NCBI GenBank assembly: GCA_963736455.1
Contig: CAVTON010000001.1
Location: 2,356,001-2,420,000 of the forward strand
DNA length: 64,000 bases
Source of the DNA: DAHUXD01 sp963736455
GTDB lineage: Bacteria; Acidobacteriota; Thermoanaerobaculia; UBA5066; Gp7-AA6
Direction: 5' to 3'
In this document: positions 24,414-33,059 of the stretch, piece by piece
Layout of the letters: every line of letters starts with the position of its first letter
How positions within the stretch are numbered: position 1 is the stretch's first letter
Notes under the pieces: model-generated
Told to the model about the DNA's origin: nothing
What the model saw: the letters and a program-made list of their open reading frames with translations, nothing else
Databases searched by the model: none
Translations under genes and position numbers: made by a program

Positions 24414-25740
24414 GCGGCGCCCTCGCCGCGAGCACGAGAGTGAAGGCCGGAAAGAGCGTCATCGCGATGCGCGCCAACGCCGAATCGACGGCGTAAGCAG
24501 GACCGAAAGTCGAGAGCGTGCACGCCGCGAGGTAGGCGGCAAGCTGCGCCGCGAAGACCGGGAGCAGCCAGTCGCCGGAGCCGGGCTTCGTCGCGATCAG
24601 GAAGACGGCGACGGCCAGAAGAGGCACGACCGACGGGAGGACGTCGGCGGAAACGGCGCGGGCGAGCGCGGCCGAAAGACGCGGAGGAATCTCGGCCCAT
24701 CGGCCGGGCGCCAGCAGCGCGACGTCGAAGTCGCGCGAGGATCGGTGACCCCGTGCGAGCATCTCGAGCAGCCCGTGGAGCGCGACCGGGACGAGGAGCG
24801 CCGCGGCTCCCACGGCGGCCCGACGCGCGGCGCCGGCCGCCCTGAGCTTGAGCCCGATGGCCGCCGCCAGGAGTACGGCAAAGAGGCCGCCTTCCTCCTT
24901 GAGCGAGGCGGCGAAGAGCGCGGCAGCGGCCAGCCTCGGCGCATCCATCGCCGGGGCCGCGGCGACGAAGTCCGACGCCGCCGTCGCGGCGAGCACCGCG
25001 GCCAGAGCGAGCGGGATCTCGGCCGTGCCGACGTTGGCCGGCCCGTACAGAAAGAAGCACAGGGCCGAGAGCGCCGCGGCGAGGGCACCGGCGGCCCGAG
25101 AGACCCGGCGCTCGAGGAACCCCGACAGCGCCAGGAGCGTCGCGAGGGCGAACACCGGATAGAGAAGCGCCAGCGCCTGATCGTCCCACTGCCCGGCGGC
25201 CACACCGAGCGCGGCGAGCGAGAGCGGGAGGAGCAGAGGGTACTCGGGATGAGAGAACGCGAGAACCGGATCTCCGAAGAGACGCCCGGGCACCGACGAG
25301 GATTCGAAGACGATCTTCGCCTTGGCGCCCCAGATCGCGAGGAAGTCCGTCGCGAAGGGCCCGTCCGCAAGCGCAGTCAGGAGGAAGACGAGCCATGCGG
25401 CGGCGGCGATGCCCGCGAGAGCAAAAGCACGAAGGTCCCGTTTTCGACCGCCGGGATACCAGCCGGGCGCGGGGCGCCGGCGCGTCCCGGCGAGTGCGAT
25501 GGCCGCGACCGCCGCCTCGGCGGCGAGAAGCCGGACGGCGGTCGGGCGCACCCGGGCGGCGAGCAGAAGCAGGAGGCACGCCGTCTGGATCAGCAGTCCC
25601 GTCGCGAAGCTCCACGCGAACCTCTCGCGAGCCGTCAGGCCGGCGGTGAAGACCCGCGCGACCGACCAGCCGGCGGCCGTCGCCGCCGCGAGACCGAGGA
25701 CGACGCCGGCGAGCGCGCCCCAGAGGGGTGGCAGGCTCAT
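24358..25740 (-). CDS. Polytopic membrane protein, GT-C/PMT-like
   Basis: A 460-residue protein with about twelve hydrophobic helices. The first large loop holds DFLAIWGAKAKIVFESS and HPEYPLLLPL, which resembles the acidic-loop region of protein-mannosyltransferase-like (GT39/GT83) enzymes that use lipid-linked sugars. It is the last gene of the xerC-hslVU minus-strand run. The start codon overlaps the stop of the small upstream gene (ATGA). The C-terminal end overlaps the convergent membrane-protein gene by 56 bases. The glycosyltransferase call rests on topology and that loop only. Confidence 0.6.
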   Translation of the reverse strand: MSLPPLWGALAGVVLGLAAATAAGWSVARVFTAGLTARERFAWSFATGLLIQTACLLLLLAARVRPTAVRLLAAEAAVAAIALAGTRRRPAPGWYPGGRKRDLRAFALAGIAAAAWLVFLLTALADGPFATDFLAIWGAKAKIVFESSSVPGRLFGDPVLAFSHPEYPLLLPLSLAALGVAAGQWDDQALALLYPVFALATLLALSGFLERRVSRAAGALAAALSALCFFLYGPANVGTAEIPLALAAVLAATAASDFVAAAPAMDAPRLAAAALFAASLKEEGGLFAVLLAAAIGLKLRAAGAARRAAVGAAALLVPVALHGLLEMLARGHRSSRDFDVALLAPGRWAEIPPRLSAALARAVSADVLPSVVPLLAVAVFLIATKPGSGDWLLPVFAAQLAAYLAACTLSTFGPAYAVDSALARIAMTLFPAFTLVLAARAPLIPSPGEPTSRASRIGSR

Positions 25741-26147
25741 CGCTGGCGAAGCCGCCCGTGAGCGATCGACGCGCCGTCTGCCTCGAGACCGGCCGCCGCG
25801 CCGTATTCCGCGACGAAGCGAGCCTCGTTCTGACGATCCCGCCCCACGACCCGCCGCGGGGCGAGCCGATAGACGGCCTGATCGAAATACAGATCCGGCG
25901 ACGCGGGCACGAGCACCGCCACCGTCGCGGTCTCGGGAGTCCGGCGCCGGACGTCGTCGAGAAACGCGCCGTATTCCGGATCGAACCAGAAGCTCATCGC
26001 GTCGGAGCGATACGCGGGGTCGCCCGTGAGCGCCCGGCCGAGGCGCGAGAGACGAGCGCGCGTCTCGGGAACCGAGAGCGGCGAAACGAGAGAGACGGCG
26101 AGGACCAGCAGCGAGACGGCTGCCAGAGCGCGCCTAACTTCTCCCAT
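25737..26147 (-). CDS. Small exported or membrane-anchored protein of unknown function
   Basis: A 136-residue protein with one N-terminal hydrophobic segment (residues 5-25: RRALAAVSLLVLAVSLVSPL) and a soluble rest (YGAFLDDVRRRTPETATVAV, SPDLYFDQAVYRLAPRRVVG). The soluble part resembles the periplasmic tail found in some membrane glycosyltransferases. It overlaps the FAH-family gene by 14 bases and the next membrane protein by four, so it likely works with the latter. No family was recognised. Confidence 0.6.
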   Translation of the reverse strand: MGEVRRALAAVSLLVLAVSLVSPLSVPETRARLSRLGRALTGDPAYRSDAMSFWFDPEYGAFLDDVRRRTPETATVAVLVPASPDLYFDQAVYRLAPRRVVGRDRQNEARFVAEYGAAAGLEADGASIAHGRLRQR

Positions 26148-26790
26148 CCTCCACCCGATTTCGCAGGATGCCGACGCCCTCGATTTCGACTTCGACCTCG
26201 TCGCCCGGGGAGAGCGGCCCCACGCCGGCGGGCGTTCCGGTCAGGATGAGGTCGCCCGGAAAGAGCGTCATCATGCGCGACACATACGCGAGCAGAAACG
26301 CCGGGGAGAAGACCATGTCGGAGACCTTCGCGGACTGCCGGCCGGCTCCGTTGACGCGGGTCGCGATCGAGGCCTTCGAGGGATCGTGCCCCGCGACGAT
26401 CTCCGGCCCGATCGGACAGAACGTGTCGAAGGACTTCGAGCGCGCGAACTGCTTGTCCTTCGCCTGGAGGTCGCGGGCCGTCACGTCGTTGGCGCAGCAG
26501 ACGCCGGCGAGGGCCTCGAGCCACTGCTCCTGTGGCCAGCGCTTGATCCGCCGGCCGATGACGAGGCAGAGCTCCCCTTCGTAGTCCACGCGCTCCGACT
26601 CGGGCGGGAGCCGGATCGCTCCGCCGGGCAGCACGAGCGCCGAGGGCGCCTTGAGAAAGAGCATCGGCTCGTCTTCCGGCGCGGTCCGCCCGAATTCCGC
26701 GGCATGCTCGCGATAGTTCCTCCCGACCGCGACGATCTTCGACGGCGGCGGCGGCGCGTCGGCCGATCCGAACGGGATCCGGCGGATCAT
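26134..26790 (-). CDS. Fumarylacetoacetate hydrolase-family protein
   Basis: A 218-residue enzyme of the FAH superfamily (hydrolases, isomerases and decarboxylases of 2-oxo acids; oxaloacetate keto-enol tautomerase is another known activity). Motifs: KIVAVGRNYREHAAEFG, FLKAPSALV, DYEGELCLVIGRR with the metal-binding acid residues, NDVTARDLQ, SFDTFCPIGPEI and GDLILTGTPAGVGPLSPGD. The ATG at 26790 overlaps the dapF stop (ATGA). The exact reaction cannot be told from sequence. Confidence 0.9.
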   Translation of the reverse strand: MIRRIPFGSADAPPPPSKIVAVGRNYREHAAEFGRTAPEDEPMLFLKAPSALVLPGGAIRLPPESERVDYEGELCLVIGRRIKRWPQEQWLEALAGVCCANDVTARDLQAKDKQFARSKSFDTFCPIGPEIVAGHDPSKASIATRVNGAGRQSAKVSDMVFSPAFLLAYVSRMMTLFPGDLILTGTPAGVGPLSPGDEVEVEIEGVGILRNRVEDGRS

Positions 26791-27617
26791 GCCTTCCACG
26801 CCTCCGCGAGCAGATCGCCCGAATAGACCTCGCGCGCGTCTCCCGTCAGGCGCACACCGGCGATGATGTTGCCCTCGTCGCGAAACTCGACGACGAGATC
26901 GACGCCGCTCTTCGTCCCGCAGGTCACCGGCGAGGCGGCCATTCCCTGGCGGCCCGCCGCGATCGCCGCGGCCACCACTCCCGATCCACAGGAGAGCGTC
27001 TCGCCCTCGACCCCGCGCTCCCAGGAGCGGACGTGGATCCGGTTGTCGCCGGCCGACCGAACGAAGTTGACGTTGGCGCCTTCCGTGAGCGCCGGGTGGC
27101 GGCGCAGCGGCGGCCCGAGGCGCTCGATGGCGAGGTTCGAGAGATCGCCGCGCACGAAGACGACCAGGTGCGGCACACCCACCCTCATCGGAATCGCGGT
27201 CGGCGGAAGGCCCCGTCCGGAGATGGGGACGGGATCCTGCGGCGCCGGGACGGCCGGAAGCGACAGCGTCACGCTCTCCCCATCGATGCGGGCCTCGATC
27301 GCTCCCCATCCCGTCTCGAGGACCGCGGCGCTGCCCGACGCCAGGCCGTGCCGGACGGCATAGCGGGCGGCGCAGCGGGTGCCGTTGGCGCAGAAGGTCG
27401 CCGGGCCGCCGTCGGAGTTGAAGTAGTCCACGCGGACGCGGCCCTTCTCGCCGCTCGACAGGAAGAGCGCGCCGTCGGCGCCGACCGACAGCCCCCGGCG
27501 GCACACGAGCGCGAGCCTCGCCCGGTCCTCCTCGGACAGGCCGCGGCCGTCCGCGTCGAAGACGAGGAAGTCGTTGCCGCCGCCGGCCATCTTGAGGAAG
27601 CGCGTGGGAAGCGACAT
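26787..27617 (-). CDS. dapF: Diaminopimelate epimerase
   Basis: A 276-residue cofactor-independent racemase that converts LL- to meso-diaminopimelate for lysine and murein synthesis. Both catalytic cysteines are seen: the first in FCANGTRCAARY (usual form CGNGIRC) and the second in LSCGSGVVAAA. KMAGGGNDFLVFDADG at the N-terminus (usual KMHGxGNDF) and GANVNFV are typical. The replacement of His in KMHG by Ala and of the first CGN by CAN is somewhat unusual. The ATG at 27617 begins the conserved part; the longer open frame upstream has no support. Confidence 0.92.
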   Translation of the reverse strand: MSLPTRFLKMAGGGNDFLVFDADGRGLSEEDRARLALVCRRGLSVGADGALFLSSGEKGRVRVDYFNSDGGPATFCANGTRCAARYAVRHGLASGSAAVLETGWGAIEARIDGESVTLSLPAVPAPQDPVPISGRGLPPTAIPMRVGVPHLVVFVRGDLSNLAIERLGPPLRRHPALTEGANVNFVRSAGDNRIHVRSWERGVEGETLSCGSGVVAAAIAAGRQGMAASPVTCGTKSGVDLVVEFRDEGNIIAGVRLTGDAREVYSGDLLAEAWKA

Positions 27618-27660
27618 CGGAGCCGGAGTGTAACGGAAGGCCGCCCCCCTCGAGGGCCTC

Positions 27661-28863
27661 TCAGAAAGGCTCGGCGACGGCTTCCGGCGACGGCTTGCTA
27701 CGATTGCCGGCCCGATCCACCGAAACGACCGCATAGCGGTAGCGCTGGCCGGGGCGCACCGTTTCGTCGGCATAGAAGGGATCGGTCACGGGCTCCTTCG
27801 TCAGCAGCGCCGGCGGCCCGCCCCCGGGATCGGCGCGAAAGACGAGATACCCCGCGAGGTCGGCGGCATCCACCGGCGTCCAGACGAGCCGGACGCGCTC
27901 CGCCTCCGAGAGAGCGTCGAGGCGAGACGGCGCGGGCGGTGGATAGATGTCCCGATAGATGACCGCGAGCTCCTCGGCGGGAAGACCCTCGATTTTCGGG
28001 TTCTTCGCGAGGATCGCGCGGACGGTGTAGAGCATCGGGGCGCCGTAGGGCGCACCCGCGTCCACGTAGGACAGACCCGCGATCGGCTTCGGATTGAGCG
28101 GCGCGTCGTATTCCTCCTGCGGGAGGATGCGGCGATAGACGTTGTAGCCGCCGACCTGGACCGGCCGGCCGAGCACGTCGCCTTCGGGCGGGAGCCATTC
28201 GAGGCAGACGCGACCCTCTTCGGGGTCCGCGGGCTGGAACGTCGGCGCTCCGGGCGCGACGTCGGGCGTCAGCGCGACGATGTTCGACAGAGGGCTGCGC
28301 TGCCCGCCTCGCCGCACCGAGATCACCGCATAGGCCAGGGGCTGCGGCTCCTTCGCCGATGCGAGCAGAGCCGACAGCGGGTCGCGATACACGACCGAGG
28401 CGCCGCGAGTGCTCTCCGCGATCGCGGTCAGCGAGAGCGAGGCGACTTTCTTCGCGGAGGCGTAGAACTGCTCCTCGGCGACCCGGACGTTCGTCGCGGC
28501 GCGGCGCTCTCCCGCGCCCGGCAGGTGCGCCGCCGTCGTCGTGGACCCGGTGGATCCTCCCGCCGCGGCCGCGCCCGGCGGCGGCCGGGGGGACGTCAGG
28601 GTCGGCGGCGCGTTGACGACCCGATAGACGTCGATCTCCGAGAGGTCCGTCAGGGGAGCCCCCGTCTGCAGCCGGTCGGGAAAGGCGAAGGTCAGGACCG
28701 CATCGTCGCCCTCCTGCTCGACCGAAAGGTTCGAGATCGCGTTCGGCCCCTTCGGCAGCGGCGGCTCGGGGTCGCCCTTCTTCCCGCAGGCGACGAGAGC
28801 CAGGGCGCAAAAACCCGTCATCCCGAGGAGCGAAGCGACGAGGGATCTCTTTCTGAGCGACAT
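27661..28863 (-). CDS. Lipoprotein with fibronectin type III-like domains
   Basis: A 400-residue lipoprotein. The signal is RKRSLVASLLGMTGFCALAL followed by the lipobox VACGKKGDPEPP. Residues about 40-400 look like three fibronectin type III-like modules (NLSVEQEGDDAVLTFAFPD; GRVCLEWLPPEG with GGYNVYRR; RVRLVWTPVDAADLAGYLVF and RYRYAVVSVDRAGN). It is envelope-attached and its partner is unknown. The ATG at 28863 lies at the centre of an inverted repeat (28817-28913), and the first part of the signal peptide is encoded by one arm of it. Confidence 0.82.
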   Translation of the reverse strand: MSLRKRSLVASLLGMTGFCALALVACGKKGDPEPPLPKGPNAISNLSVEQEGDDAVLTFAFPDRLQTGAPLTDLSEIDVYRVVNAPPTLTSPRPPPGAAAAGGSTGSTTTAAHLPGAGERRAATNVRVAEEQFYASAKKVASLSLTAIAESTRGASVVYRDPLSALLASAKEPQPLAYAVISVRRGGQRSPLSNIVALTPDVAPGAPTFQPADPEEGRVCLEWLPPEGDVLGRPVQVGGYNVYRRILPQEEYDAPLNPKPIAGLSYVDAGAPYGAPMLYTVRAILAKNPKIEGLPAEELAVIYRDIYPPPAPSRLDALSEAERVRLVWTPVDAADLAGYLVFRADPGGGPPALLTKEPVTDPFYADETVRPGQRYRYAVVSVDRAGNRSKPSPEAVAEPF

Positions 28864-28913
28864 GGCGGTTAGGAAAGGGATCCCTCGCTGCGCTCGGGAA
28901 GACACGGGTGTCC
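28817..28913. repeat. Imperfect inverted repeat at the lipoprotein start
   Basis: The left arm (28817-28854) begins GTCATCCCGAGGAGCGAAGC and ends GAGGGATCTCTTTCT. The complement of the right arm (28871-28913) reads TCTTCCCGAGCGCAGCGAGG then GATCCCTTTCCT. The arms pair imperfectly around a 16-base centre that contains the lipoprotein ATG. The right arm reaches the hslU stop. The wording (TCCCGAG..CGAAGCGA..GAGGGATC) is that of dispersed extragenic palindromes common in several phyla; copy number cannot be judged here. Confidence 0.7.
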
Positions 28914-30271
28914 TACAAAACGTATCGCGACAGGTCCTCGTCCTTGACGAGATCGGCGAGCGCGGCCTGCACGTCCAGGAGCTCGATGCGGATCGCCTTG
29001 CCCGCATTCTCCGGACCCGCGAACGAGATGTCCTCGAGCAGGCGCTCGAGGATCGTGTGCAGTCGCCGCGCGCCGATGTTCTCGAGAGCCCGGTTGACGC
29101 GCTCGGCGTCGCGGGCGATCTCGCCGATCGCCTCGTCCGAGAAGGTGAGATCCACGCCCTCGGAGGCGAGGAGGGCCCGATACTGCTTGAGCAGCGCGTT
29201 CTCCGGCTCCGTCAGGATGCGGACGAAATCGCCCTCCGACAGCGAGTCGAGCTCGACGCGGATCGGGAAGCGGCCCTGCAGCTCCGGGATGAGGTCCGAG
29301 GGTTTCGAGACGTGGAAGGCTCCCGCGGCGATGAAGAGCACGTGATCGGTCTTGACGAAACCGTACTTGGTATTGACCGACGTGCCCTCGACGATCGGAA
29401 GCAGGTCTCTCTGGACGCCCTCGCGCGAGACGTCCGGCCCGCGGCCGCCCGATTCACGGCCGGCGACCTTGTCGATCTCGTCGAGGAACACGATGCCCGA
29501 CGACTGCGCGCGCTCGACCGCTTCCCGCGCGACCTGGCCCGGATCGATCAGGCGGCCCTCCTCCTCGGCCTGGAGGATCTGGCGCGCTTCGCCGACGGTC
29601 GTCTTGCGGCGCTTCTTCTTGCCGCCGAACAGGCCGGGCAGCATCTCCTTGACGTTGATGTCCATCTCCTCGACGCCCTGGTTCGTGACGATCTCGAAGG
29701 ACGGAAACGTCTTGTCCGCGACCTCGACCTCGACGAGCCGATCGTCGAGCCGGCCGTCGCGCAGCTGCTGCCTCAGCCGGTTGCGCGTCTCCTCGCCCTC
29801 GGTGTCCGGGAGCGCGGGAAGCAGCATGTCGAGGAGCCTCTGCTCGGTGCGGCTCGAGGCCCGGTCCCGGATCTCCAGGGTCTTCTCTTCGCGGACCATC
29901 TGGACCGCGACCTCGGTCAGGTCGCGCACGATCGACTCGACGTCGCGCCCGACGTAGCCGACCTCGGTGAATTTCGAGGCCTCCACCTTCAGAAACGGCG
30001 CGTCCGCCAGCCGGGCCAGGCGGCGGGCGATCTCGGTCTTGCCGACCCCGGTCGGGCCGATCATCAGGATGTTCTTCGGCAGGATCTCCCGCGCCATCTC
30101 GGGCGAGAGCCTCTGCCGGCGCCAGCGGTTGCGCAGCGCGATCGCCACGGCCTTCTTCGCCCGCTTCTGGCCGATGACGAACTTGTCGAGCTCGACGACG
30201 ATCTCGCGGGGCGTCCGGGCCGCCGGCGGGGGCGCCTCGGCCTCGGTGTCGCCGGGCATCATGAAGACCAC
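28913..30271 (-). CDS. hslU: HslU, ATPase subunit of the HslUV protease
   Basis: A 452-residue AAA+ unfoldase that feeds substrates to HslV. Walker A GPTGVGKTE, Walker B IVFLDEIDKVAG, the pore-loop region KFTEVGYVGRDVESIVRDL and the HslU N-terminal VELDKFVIGQKRAKKAVAIA are all present. The inserted I-domain lies at about residues 115-245. The C-terminus ends SRYVL, close to the tail that docks into HslV in other species. The start is GTG at 30271, right after the hslV stop with AGAGG five bases upstream; ATG at 30262 is an alternative. Confidence 0.96.
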   Translation of the reverse strand: MVFMMPGDTEAEAPPPAARTPREIVVELDKFVIGQKRAKKAVAIALRNRWRRQRLSPEMAREILPKNILMIGPTGVGKTEIARRLARLADAPFLKVEASKFTEVGYVGRDVESIVRDLTEVAVQMVREEKTLEIRDRASSRTEQRLLDMLLPALPDTEGEETRNRLRQQLRDGRLDDRLVEVEVADKTFPSFEIVTNQGVEEMDINVKEMLPGLFGGKKKRRKTTVGEARQILQAEEEGRLIDPGQVAREAVERAQSSGIVFLDEIDKVAGRESGGRGPDVSREGVQRDLLPIVEGTSVNTKYGFVKTDHVLFIAAGAFHVSKPSDLIPELQGRFPIRVELDSLSEGDFVRILTEPENALLKQYRALLASEGVDLTFSDEAIGEIARDAERVNRALENIGARRLHTILERLLEDISFAGPENAGKAIRIELLDVQAALADLVKDEDLSRYVL

Positions 30272-30808
30272 TCAGACCTCTTCGAGCGTGATGTGATCGT
30301 TCGTGTAGATGTCGATCTGCGCCGCGATCAGCAGGGCCTCGCGGGCGATCTCCGCGGCGGTCATGTCGGGACGGTGCTTGATGAGGGCGCGCGCCGCGGC
30401 GAGGGCGTAGGAGCCGCCGGAGCCGATCGCGAGGACGCCTTCCTCGGGAGAAATCAGGTCTCCGGTCCCCGAGATCAGGAGAGACGTCGTCTTGTCGGCG
30501 ACGATGAGGAGAGCCTCGAGCTGGCGCAGCATCTTGTCGGTGCGCCAGTCCTTGGCGAGCTCGATCGCCGAGCGTTCGAGGTTTCCGCGATGCTCCTCGA
30601 GCTTCATCTCGAACCGCGAGAAGAGGGCGAAGGCGTCGGCCGAAGATCCCGCGAAGCCCGCGAGCACCTCGCCGCCCTTCAGGCGCCGGATCTTCGCCGC
30701 GGTCTGCTTCATGATGGTCGTGCCGAGCGTGACCTGACCGTCCGACACCATGGCGATCCGATCCCGATGGCGGACGCAGAGGACGGTCGTCGAGCGCCAC
30801 TTTTCCAT
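30272..30808 (-). CDS. hslV: HslV, peptidase subunit of the HslUV protease
   Basis: A 178-residue threonine peptidase of the proteasome-beta fold. The mature enzyme should begin at the TT of MEKWRSTTVLCVR, giving a six-residue propeptide. VSDGQVTLG, AAKIRRL, AGFAGSSADAFAL and GSGGSYALAAARAL are typical. It forms double hexamer rings capped by HslU in the cytoplasm. The ATG overlaps the stop of the S41 peptidase gene by one base (TGATG). Confidence 0.96.
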   Translation of the reverse strand: MEKWRSTTVLCVRHRDRIAMVSDGQVTLGTTIMKQTAAKIRRLKGGEVLAGFAGSSADAFALFSRFEMKLEEHRGNLERSAIELAKDWRTDKMLRQLEALLIVADKTTSLLISGTGDLISPEEGVLAIGSGGSYALAAARALIKHRPDMTAAEIAREALLIAAQIDIYTNDHITLEEV

Positions 30809-32016
30809 CAGCGTGAGGATACCGCAGGCGTCGCGAGCACCTTCAGCGCCGCCTCGACGATCGCGTCCTCCTGTCCCTCGCTCGCGGGAGGCCGGTCGGC
30901 CACGAGGACGTCGGGCGCGACGCCGGAGCCCTCGTAGCTCTTGCCGTCGAGGCTCTCGATCGCGCGCGCCGTGTACCAGAGCGTCGAGCCGTCGGAGAGA
31001 CGCTCGGCCGCGGCGCCGCCGCTCATCATCCCGGCGGTCGTCTCGCCGACGATGGGCCCGATCCGGTGCGTCCGGAACTTCAGGGCGAGCGCCTCGCCCG
31101 ACGATGCCGTGCCCGAGTTGACGAGGAGGGCCACGGGAAGGCGCACGGACACCGGCGGCTCGAGGCGCTTTCCCTCGCGCGTGATCGTGTAGTAGTCGCC
31201 GGAGCTCCACCGCCCCTCGAGGTACGTCGTCAGGATGTCGGGGTCGTATCCGCCGCTGTTGCCGCGGACGTCGAGCAGCAGGCCCTCGATCTCGCCCCAG
31301 CCCTCGAGACCCGCCCGGGCGCGCTCGGTCTGCTTGCGATCGAGCAGCAGGTCCACGACCGCGAGCGCCGTCTCCGCGCTCATCCCCCAGAGGCGCGCGT
31401 AGCCGTAGCTCCTGCCGCCGCGTCGGATCACGCGAGCGCTCCTCCAGACGAGCGCGTCTCCCGGCTCCTCGACCGTGCGCGCGAGGCGGTCGGTCCGCGC
31501 CGGCGCGCCCGCACGCTGGGAGACGACTTGCGAGAACGTTCCCGGCGAGCCTTCGGAGACGAAGAAGAGATCGCGGAAGTCGACGGGCTCGCTCCCATAC
31601 CGGCGGCCGTCGATCTCGAGGATGCGGTCGCCCGGCTTCAGACCGGCACGCTCCGCGGAGCTGCCCGGGAGAGTTCCCTTGACGGCGAAGCCGTCGCCGT
31701 CTCGTCCGATCCGGAGCCCCGTCGTGCCCCAGCCGCGCTCCGGGAGGCGGCCGGCCGGGACGCGGAAGGTATGGGAGTCGGACAGCGTCGCGAGGAGCCG
31801 GTCATAGACCGCATCCTTCTCGGCCGGCGTCGAGGCCTTTTCCAGCTCCGCCGAAGCGCGGGCGACGGCGGCGCTCCAATCGACGCCCTTCAACTTCGCG
31901 TCGTAGAAGCCCTCGCGGATGATCCGGTCGATCTCGGGGAGCACCGGCGAACCGGCCGGCGGCGCGGGCGAAAGCGCGAGCCAGCCCGAGAACAGGAGCG
32001 AGAACGCCGCGATCAT
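30808..32016 (-). CDS. Exported S41-family serine peptidase with PDZ domain
   Basis: A 402-residue peptidase of the C-terminal-processing/tricorn-like S41 family. A signal peptide covers residues 1-22 (MIAAFSLLFSGWLALSPAPP). A helical N-terminal region with LSDSHTFRVP precedes a PDZ domain (about 100-190, GLKPGDRILEIDG). The catalytic domain shows GLLLDVRGNSGGY, ALLVNSGTASSGEALALKF with the nucleophile serine, and VGETTAGMMSGG. It probably degrades or trims periplasmic proteins. It lies between xerC and hslV in one transcript. Confidence 0.88.
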   Translation of the reverse strand: MIAAFSLLFSGWLALSPAPPAGSPVLPEIDRIIREGFYDAKLKGVDWSAAVARASAELEKASTPAEKDAVYDRLLATLSDSHTFRVPAGRLPERGWGTTGLRIGRDGDGFAVKGTLPGSSAERAGLKPGDRILEIDGRRYGSEPVDFRDLFFVSEGSPGTFSQVVSQRAGAPARTDRLARTVEEPGDALVWRSARVIRRGGRSYGYARLWGMSAETALAVVDLLLDRKQTERARAGLEGWGEIEGLLLDVRGNSGGYDPDILTTYLEGRWSSGDYYTITREGKRLEPPVSVRLPVALLVNSGTASSGEALALKFRTHRIGPIVGETTAGMMSGGAAAERLSDGSTLWYTARAIESLDGKSYEGSGVAPDVLVADRPPASEGQEDAIVEAALKVLATPAVSSR

Positions 32017-32018
32017 TC

Positions 32019-32954
32019 TCAGGCCTTCGGGTGCGCGCCGCGATACACCTCGCGCAGCCTCGCCGCGTCGAGGTGGGTGTACTTCTGGGTGGTCGAGAGC
32101 GAGGCATGGCCGAGGAGCTCCTGGATGGCGCGCAGGTCGGCGCCGGCCTGAAGGAGATGCGTCGCGAACGTGTGGCGCAGGGCGTGCGGAGAGATTTCGG
32201 CCGGAAGCCCCGCCGCCCGGAGCCGGCGCTTCAGGAGGCGGGCCATGGAGCGCGTCGTCAGCCGCCCTCCTCGCGCGTTGACGAACAGCGGCTCGCCCGA
32301 GCCTCCGTCGCCATCCTCCTCTCCCGCGCCGCGGCGCAAGTGCCGGCGCGCGGGGAGATACCCTTCGAGCGCCTCGCCCGCCGCCTCGCCGAAGGGCACG
32401 ATCCGCTCGCGGTTTCCCTTTCCCGTGACGCGCACCAGGCGCGAGGCGAAGTCCACGTCTTCCAGATCGAGCCCCGCCGCTTCCGAAACGCGCAAGCCCG
32501 TGGCGTAGAGGAGCTCGAAGAGCGCGCGCTCGCGCTCCGGTACGAAGGCGTCGACGTCGTCGGCCTCGAGAAGGCGCTCGGTATCGGGAAGCGTCATGGC
32601 CCGGGGAAGGCTCCTCGGCACGCGCGGCGAAGGAAGGCCCATGGCCGGATTCTTCGCCAGATGCCCCTCGCGGCAGGCCCAGCGGAAAAACGAGCGCAGC
32701 GTCGACAGGTGCCGGGCGAGCGAGCGGTTGGAGAGCCGCGCGCGGTGGAGCGATGCGAGGTAGGACCGCACGGCCAGGGTGTCGAGCTTGCCGAGCGGCG
32801 TCCTGCCCGCGTTTTCGTGTGCGAACTCCCGCTCCCAGAAGTCGGTGAACCGGTCGAGATCCGTGCGGTACGCGAGGACCGTCCGCGGCGAATAGCGCCG
32901 CTCGTCCGCCACGTACCGCTCGAAGCCGTCGATGGCGCGGGACAGCGAAATCAC
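32019..32954 (-). CDS. xerC: XerC/XerD-type tyrosine recombinase
   Basis: A 311-residue site-specific recombinase. The SAM-like N-terminal domain (about 1-95) is followed by the catalytic domain with all expected residues: Arg in ATGLRVSEAAGL, Lys in VTGKGNRERIVP, HxxR in SPHALRHTFATHLL, His in LLGHASLSTTQ and the nucleophile Tyr in QKYTHLD. It resolves chromosome dimers at dif. The place next to hslV-hslU is the classic one for a housekeeping Xer protein, so it is not a mobile integrase. The start is GTG 32954, which overlaps a short palindrome. Confidence 0.93.
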   Translation of the reverse strand: MISLSRAIDGFERYVADERRYSPRTVLAYRTDLDRFTDFWEREFAHENAGRTPLGKLDTLAVRSYLASLHRARLSNRSLARHLSTLRSFFRWACREGHLAKNPAMGLPSPRVPRSLPRAMTLPDTERLLEADDVDAFVPERERALFELLYATGLRVSEAAGLDLEDVDFASRLVRVTGKGNRERIVPFGEAAGEALEGYLPARRHLRRGAGEEDGDGGSGEPLFVNARGGRLTTRSMARLLKRRLRAAGLPAEISPHALRHTFATHLLQAGADLRAIQELLGHASLSTTQKYTHLDAARLREVYRGAHPKA

Positions 32955-32965
32955 TGTCTACAGTG
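32952..32965. promoter_or_regulatory. Palindrome overlapping the xerC start codon
   Basis: CACTGT-CT-ACAGTG is a perfect six-base inverted repeat with a two-base centre; its left half contains the GTG start of xerC. It may be a repressor site or chance. Confidence 0.28.
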
Positions 32966-33059
32966 TAGCGGGATCGGCAACTCTCCCGGGAGCGCGCGCC
33001 AAACGACGTTCCCTCTCCGTCGGTCGATCCGCGCAGGGGACCGCATAAAATGTCCGCCC

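Noticed and set aside
32019..32954. Tyrosine recombinase as sign of an integrated element
   Set aside because: It is a housekeeping XerC/D in the conserved xerC-hslV-hslU context; no attachment-site repeats or phage genes are near.
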